DNA from: an uncultured Oscillospiraceae bacterium | GTDB lineage: Bacteria; Bacillota; Clostridia; Oscillospirales; Ruminococcaceae | Reading direction: 5' to 3' | Length of the DNA stretch: 64,000 bases | NCBI GenBank assembly: GCA_934446355.1 | Contig: CAKSEC010000006.1 | Coordinates: 1-64,000, forward strand | Shown: one piece after another, positions 60,162 to 64,000 of the stretch | How the letters are laid out: every line of letters begins with the position of its first letter | Position numbering within the stretch: the first letter of the stretch is position 1 | Made by a program: the position numbers and the translations under genes | The notes under the pieces: model-generated | What the model was told of the DNA's origin: nothing | The model's database searches: none | What the model saw: the letters and a program-made list of their open reading frames with translations, nothing else

Positions 60162-61040
60162 TTACTTGTGCTCGGTCTTGTGCGTTATCGAGGTTATCGT
60201 ATAGGTAAAAGCCTTTTCCTCATGCGGTTTTAGTATCTCTATTCCACGCTTTTCAGCAAACACGCCTGTGCAGTCGTCAAAATCGGCGGAACCGCACCAC
60301 GGCTCGATACACAGGAAAGGTGCGTCCTTTGCCTGCCATACGCCAAGGCTCGTGAAATCGGGGAAATCCACACGAACGCCGCAGTTATCAGCATTCAGAA
60401 GCTGTACTGAGCGTGAGCGTATCTTGTCGAAATAGCACACGTCCTTATAGAACATCTCATGCGACAGTTTCAGCATCGTTTCCTCGTTCATGAGCGGACG
60501 GCGGACATTTTCCTCATGAAGCCCCGTGTCCAGATTATAATTCGGCACTGCCGCCGTTTCCTGCTTCGGGAACTCCAGACGGTAATCGGTCATGCTGCCG
60601 GGAGTAGCAAACGCAGGGTGTGCGCCTATGCAAAACGGCATATCGGTATCGCTGTCGTTGCGCACACGGTAGGTCACCGTGATACCGTCGGCTTTCAGGG
60701 TATAGCGTACCGTGAAGCGGAAATCGAACGGGTACATCGCCTTTGTGTAGTCGCTCTGCGTGAGCGAGAACATCGCACTGCTTCCGTTGAAGTCCTCCGG
60801 AGTAAGTTCCAGATCTCTTGCAAAGCCGTGCTTGGATATGCTGTACTCCTTGCCGTTAATGATCGTCGTTTTGTCCTTTAGCGTGCCTATCATCGGGAAA
60901 AGCAGCGGCGATGTCTTACCCCAGAAAGCAGGGTCTGCGCTCCACATAAGTTCTCTGCCGCCGACTTTCAGCGATTTCAGCTCTGCGCCCTTTGAGATGA
61001 TCTTTGCGGAAACTTCTCCGCTTTTCAGTGTTATGTCCAT
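60162..61040 (-). CDS. Aldose 1-epimerase family protein (LacX/YeaD-like)
   Basis: The protein has 292 residues with a beta-sandwich sugar-mutarotase fold. Family marks are AELKSLKVGGRELMW with PAFWGKTSPLLFPMIGTLKD near the N-terminus, the histidine in GAHPAFATPG and the glutamate-containing CIEPWCGSADF. Members interconvert anomers of aldoses or hexose 6-phosphates; the exact sugar is unclear. The start ATG 61040 follows AAAGGAGC. It is 11 bases after rlmH on the same strand. Confidence 0.92.
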   Translation of the reverse strand: MDITLKSGEVSAKIISKGAELKSLKVGGRELMWSADPAFWGKTSPLLFPMIGTLKDKTTIINGKEYSISKHGFARDLELTPEDFNGSSAMFSLTQSDYTKAMYPFDFRFTVRYTLKADGITVTYRVRNDSDTDMPFCIGAHPAFATPGSMTDYRLEFPKQETAAVPNYNLDTGLHEENVRRPLMNEETMLKLSHEMFYKDVCYFDKIRSRSVQLLNADNCGVRVDFPDFTSLGVWQAKDAPFLCIEPWCGSADFDDCTGVFAEKRGIEILKPHEEKAFTYTITSITHKTEHK

Positions 61041-61051
61041 AATATGCTCCT

Positions 61052-61531
61052 TTATTTATGATATTTGCCGTTATTCAATATCGAATATGCACGGTAAACC
61101 TGCTCCATCAGCATAACTCTTGCCAGAGAATGCGGAAAGGTCATCGGCGACATTGAAAGCCGCAGGTCAGCCTGCGACTTTAATTCCTCGTCAAGCCCGA
61201 ACGAACTGCCGACAATGAAATTGATCGTGCTCGACCCCTGCCCTGCCGCCTTTTCAAGCCGCTCGGCAAGCTGCTCGCTGGAAAGCTGCTTACCCTCGAT
61301 ACACATTGCTACCGTGAAGCTGCCCGGACGTATCTTCTCACGGATACGCACAGCCTCCTGACGAAGCGCATTTTGTATCTGCGCCGCAGACGGCTCTTTC
61401 GGGAGGTCAACGGGCTGCGGCTCGTATACATTCACGCTGACATAACCGCCGAGCCGCTTGATATACTCGGCGCAGGCGTCACGAAACCACGCTTCTTTCA
61501 GCTTTCCCATTGCAATGAAATTGATGTTCAT
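61052..61531 (-). CDS. rlmH: 23S rRNA (pseudouridine-1915-N3)-methyltransferase RlmH
   Basis: The protein has 159 residues of the SPOUT class, which methylates pseudouridine 1915 in helix 69 of 23S rRNA on the assembled ribosome. The opening MNINFIAMGKLKEAWFRDACAEYIKRL, the SAM-binding knot FIVGSSFGLDEE and the end FPHSLARVMLMEQVYRAYSILNNGKYHK are all typical. The length is normal. It follows the carboxypeptidase gene by 11 bases. Confidence 0.97.
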   Translation of the reverse strand: MNINFIAMGKLKEAWFRDACAEYIKRLGGYVSVNVYEPQPVDLPKEPSAAQIQNALRQEAVRIREKIRPGSFTVAMCIEGKQLSSEQLAERLEKAAGQGSSTINFIVGSSFGLDEELKSQADLRLSMSPMTFPHSLARVMLMEQVYRAYSILNNGKYHK

Positions 61532-61542
61532 ATTCTACCTGC

Positions 61543-62997
61543 TTATCTGCGCTTAGTTTTTTTCGGAGGATTCATGTTTATCCTGCGGCGGCGGTTCATT
61601 TCTGCAACACGCCGTTTGTATCCTGCCTTGATATAATGCGAAACGATAAGAAGCACTATCTCAATAACAGAAAGCACGACTATCCACGTGAACAGCGGGT
61701 CAGCCATCACCTGCTTCACCTTATCAAGGTAGAACTCGGTGACATCAAGTTCGATGTCCTTTTCGGTTATAAGCTTTACTGTTGCAAGGACCTCGTCGTT
61801 CAGCTTCAATTCTAGTTCACCGACCTCATAGCCCTTTTTCTGAGGTGCGACCACCGGTACACGTTCTTCATACCAGTTGATATTCTGGGAAACCGTCGTT
61901 TTGTTCAGGCTCTTTTCAAGCAGCGTGTAATAATCCTCAGCAGCACACACGCCCACAGTATCGGCGTTTTTGCCCTGATATACGTCTGCCTGAGATATCT
62001 GCTCGTTTGCCTTGACTATGTTGGTATATACAAATTCAGAGTAAGCCCAGTCGTAAAGCGCAATGTGATCCTTGAACGAATAGTTGGACTTTTCGCCGTT
62101 CTCATCATAGAACGGTGCGCCGAGAGTGACTATCATGTACCTGTAACCCCTGCCGTCGCTGCCCTTTTTCTGCGCAGTCGTCACAAGTGCCATCGAGCCT
62201 TTCTTCGGGTTTGCGGTATCCCATGCGCCGTCCTTGTACTCATAATATTCGTATATGCTGCCGGTCTTTACGCCGTGAACTCCCTCATAGTAGAGGTCGC
62301 CGTCAAGCATCATCTGATTGGTCGTCCATTTTGTGTAGCCGCTGGGGTATTTGTCGTTCGGCGGCATCTGGTAGGATACGGTATCGCATATCGTCATGAA
62401 GCCCGGATAATTGTCGATAGCGTATCTTGTTATGAGATACAGATCCTTTGCGGTGGTGTAGTTGTCCTCGGCGTACAGTCCGTGCGTATTCGCAAAATGC
62501 GTATCCGTGCAGCCTATCTCCTCAGCCTTTGCGTTCATCATGTCAACGAACGCCGGAATGCTACCCGCAATATTTATCGCAAGCACGTTTGCTGATTCAC
62601 ACGCAGAGCATACCATAAGCGAATAAAGGCAGTCCCAGTAGGTCACGTTGGTCTGTCCGGCTTCAAGCGCTGCATTTGACGGATCGGTATAGTTGGGGTC
62701 GCCGCTCCAGAACTCGTTCATCGCCTCAGAGGTTACGGTGACTTTCTGGTCAAAGTCCTTGATATTCTCCAGAGCGACAAGTGCGGTCATTATCTTGGTC
62801 GTTGACGCAGGACACAGCCGCTTGTCGGCATTTTTGGACACTATCACGATATCCGTGTCCATATTGACCATGTATACGCCTTCGCTGTGCAGCTTGAATT
62901 TCGGCGTAAATGCTGCATAAGCGCTCATTCCTGAGCAAAATGTGCTGCATAGTAGAATTATTGACAGAAATATCGAAAAAATTTTTGCTTTTCGCAT
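61543..62997 (-). CDS. D-alanyl-D-alanine carboxypeptidase (DacF/PBP5 type)
   Basis: The protein has 484 residues. The signal peptide (MRKAKIFSIFLSIILLCSTF to AYA) precedes the penicillin-binding domain. The three active-site motifs are PASTTKIMTAL (SxxK), CSACESANVLA (SxN) and GVHGVKTGS (KTG). A beta domain follows, then a C-terminal membrane span (FTWIVVLSVIEIVLLIVSHYI) and a very basic tail (NRRRRINMNPPKKTKRR). The enzyme trims the fifth D-alanine from peptidoglycan stems. The start ATG 62997 follows AGGAG; the frame continuing to 63042 has no ribosome site. Confidence 0.94.
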   Translation of the reverse strand: MRKAKIFSIFLSIILLCSTFCSGMSAYAAFTPKFKLHSEGVYMVNMDTDIVIVSKNADKRLCPASTTKIMTALVALENIKDFDQKVTVTSEAMNEFWSGDPNYTDPSNAALEAGQTNVTYWDCLYSLMVCSACESANVLAINIAGSIPAFVDMMNAKAEEIGCTDTHFANTHGLYAEDNYTTAKDLYLITRYAIDNYPGFMTICDTVSYQMPPNDKYPSGYTKWTTNQMMLDGDLYYEGVHGVKTGSIYEYYEYKDGAWDTANPKKGSMALVTTAQKKGSDGRGYRYMIVTLGAPFYDENGEKSNYSFKDHIALYDWAYSEFVYTNIVKANEQISQADVYQGKNADTVGVCAAEDYYTLLEKSLNKTTVSQNINWYEERVPVVAPQKKGYEVGELELKLNDEVLATVKLITEKDIELDVTEFYLDKVKQVMADPLFTWIVVLSVIEIVLLIVSHYIKAGYKRRVAEMNRRRRINMNPPKKTKRR

Positions 62998-63066
62998 ATA
63001 GACAAATCTCCTGTAATGAGTTATTATATATAAAGGACACATTGTGTAATATCAGCCCTACCTATT

Positions 63067-63095
63067 ATTATACAAAAACGGTGGCTGAATGTAAA
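63067..63095 (-). promoter_or_regulatory. Sigma-A promoter for the carboxypeptidase/rlmH/epimerase unit
   Basis: On the minus strand TTTACA (63095-63090), 17 bases, TATAAT (63072-63067). The leader is about 62 bases. Confidence 0.75.
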
Positions 63096-63151
63096 GGGCT
63101 TTTTGCAAATTGTAACCGAATTTTAATATTTGGCTGCACGGGGGGAAGTTA

Positions 63152-63880
63152 ATGATTTTTATTACAGGTGACATTCATGGTGATTTCACCAGATTCAAGT
63201 CGCCAATACTTAAAAAGCTGAAAAAGAACGACGCACTTATCGTGTGCGGAGATTTCGGCTTCATCTGGGACGGCACAAACAAGGAAAACAAGCTGCTGAA
63301 AAAAATAGGCAGGCTGCCGTATAATGTGCTGTTCGTGGAGGGCTCGCACGATAACTACGACCTGCTGGAGGACTACAAGGTCGAGGAATGGTGCGGCGGA
63401 AAGACTCGCAGAATTTCCGGCAGACTGCGCCAGCTTATGCGGGGACAGGTCTTTGATATAGCGGAAAAGCGCATTTTCACTTTCGGCGGCGGTCAGAGCG
63501 ACGATACCGTGGACCTTATCGAGGGCGAAAACTGGTGGCGGCGCGAGATACCGTCCGAGCACGAACTTGAGGAGGGCATCAGAAACCTTTCCGCTGCAGA
63601 TAATATAGTGAACTTTGTGGTGACCTATGAGCCGCCGTCAAAGCTGCATGATTTCCTCGACCACAACAGCGGGGACAGAAATCACATAAATACTTACCTT
63701 AACGATGTTTATGAGCGCATTAGCTTTGACAGATGGTTTTTCGGGAAGCTTCACCTGAACAAGCTGATACCGCCGAAATACTACGCAGTTTACGACCAGA
63801 TAGTGGTCGCTGACGATACAATCATCAAAAAGAAAAAGGAGCCTAAAGCTCCGAAAAAGAAAGCATTAAAGGAGAATTGA
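63152..63880 (+). CDS. Metallophosphoesterase-like protein missing metal ligands
   Basis: The protein has 242 residues. It opens with an intact first site MIFITGDIHGDF (D7, H9) and CGDFGF (D34). Later motifs deviate from the family: GSHDN (serine 64 in place of the GNHD asparagine), VTYEPPS where THxxP is usual, and FFGKLHLN where FGHxH is usual. The end is a lysine-rich tail (KKKKEPKAPKKKALKEN). The start ATG 63152 follows GGGGGGAAGTTA. It may be inactive or have changed specificity. The next gene starts 1 base after its stop. Confidence 0.85.
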   Translation: MIFITGDIHGDFTRFKSPILKKLKKNDALIVCGDFGFIWDGTNKENKLLKKIGRLPYNVLFVEGSHDNYDLLEDYKVEEWCGGKTRRISGRLRQLMRGQVFDIAEKRIFTFGGGQSDDTVDLIEGENWWRREIPSEHELEEGIRNLSAADNIVNFVVTYEPPSKLHDFLDHNSGDRNHINTYLNDVYERISFDRWFFGKLHLNKLIPPKYYAVYDQIVVADDTIIKKKKEPKAPKKKALKEN

Positions 63881-63881
63881 T

Positions 63882-64000
63882 ATGGCAGAAGTAACATTTG
63901 AGATAACCAAGGAACTTGGTGTTATCTCCGAAAACGCAAAGGGCTGGACAAGGGAACTGAATCTCGTTAGCTGGAACGAAAGAGAGCCGAAATACGATAT
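63882..64000 (+). CDS. YdbC/PC4-like protein, N-terminal fragment
   Basis: The ORF opens at ATG 63882 behind AAAGGAGAATTGAT and runs off the right edge; 39 residues are visible (MAEVTFEITKELGVISENAK, then GWTRELNLVSWNEREPKYD). This is the start of the YdbC family, small proteins with the PC4 single-stranded nucleic-acid-binding fold. The ribosome site lies at the end of the metallophosphoesterase gene, so the two are co-transcribed. Confidence 0.8.
   Translation, partial: MAEVTFEITKELGVISENAKGWTRELNLVSWNEREPKYD

Overview
The window reads as the chromosome of a spore-forming Clostridia bacterium, most likely Ruminococcus-like (Oscillospirales). The reasons are a moderately high GC content with heavy use of AGA and ATA codons, strong AGGAGG-type ribosome sites, sporulation genes (sipL-like, spoIVA, spoIVB), AddAB instead of RecBCD, and a DUF3006/ComEC-like metallohydrolase pair. 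This is inference from gene content; no rRNA is present to confirm it.

Region 1 (1-11.42 kb, + strand) is a prophage fragment. It holds the tail of a DNA methyltransferase, terminase large subunit, a small zincin-like protein with a candidate immunity gene, tape measure protein, a portal protein with an extra C-terminal domain and a second candidate immunity gene, distal tail protein, a Gp37-like tail protein, and a frameshifted, truncated fibre or baseplate gene. The order is abnormal because tape measure precedes portal, and no capsid, protease, connector or tail-tube gene is present. The three blocks are separated by similar GCAC/GTGC hairpins. Both proteins with an added C-terminal domain carry, at the linker that precedes it, an in-frame consensus sigma-A promoter with an extended -10 element. 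This is the most unusual signal in the window.

Region 2 (11.4-20.4 kb, - strand) holds a GNAT gene with an amber codon at position 7, tRNA-Ser and tRNA-Thr behind a perfect consensus promoter, and a housekeeping run: DUF3006, metallohydrolase, YgiQ-type radical SAM protein, FtsK/SpoIIIE, UppP and a TepA-like Clp protease. The ribosome site of the protease gene lies in an 11-bp hairpin.

Region 3 (20.4-23.6 kb, +) is a two-gene spore-coat unit: a DUF3794/LysM protein resembling SipL directly followed by SpoIVA, with a candidate sigma-E promoter.

Region 4 (23.6-46.1 kb, -) has several tight operons: mrp plus a C_GCAxxG_C_C protein; deoC-deoB with two unknown genes; a GH3 beta-glucosidase with an inserted beta-trefoil-like segment; a zinc-ribbon protein next to a shortened TPM-type membrane protein; tmk, DUF2156, DJ-1, 5-FTHF cyclo-ligase, mltG and U32 peptidase; a DHH phosphoesterase; a nitrilase, a tubulin-like protein and a membrane transglutaminase; and a membrane protein with an XRE regulator.

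Region 5 (46.1-60 kb, +) contains spoIVB, a PfkB sugar kinase, a HAD hydrolase fused to a nuclease-like domain, addB-addA, a signal-peptide protein whose start codon appears to be ACG, and cheV. Region 6 (60-64 kb) has an aldose epimerase, rlmH and a D,D-carboxypeptidase on the - strand, then a metallophosphoesterase lacking several metal ligands and the start of a YdbC-like protein on the + strand.

Two copies of a structured palindromic repeat (45169-45360 and 60002-60125) share terminal inverted repeats and show compensatory base-pair changes in their central stem.
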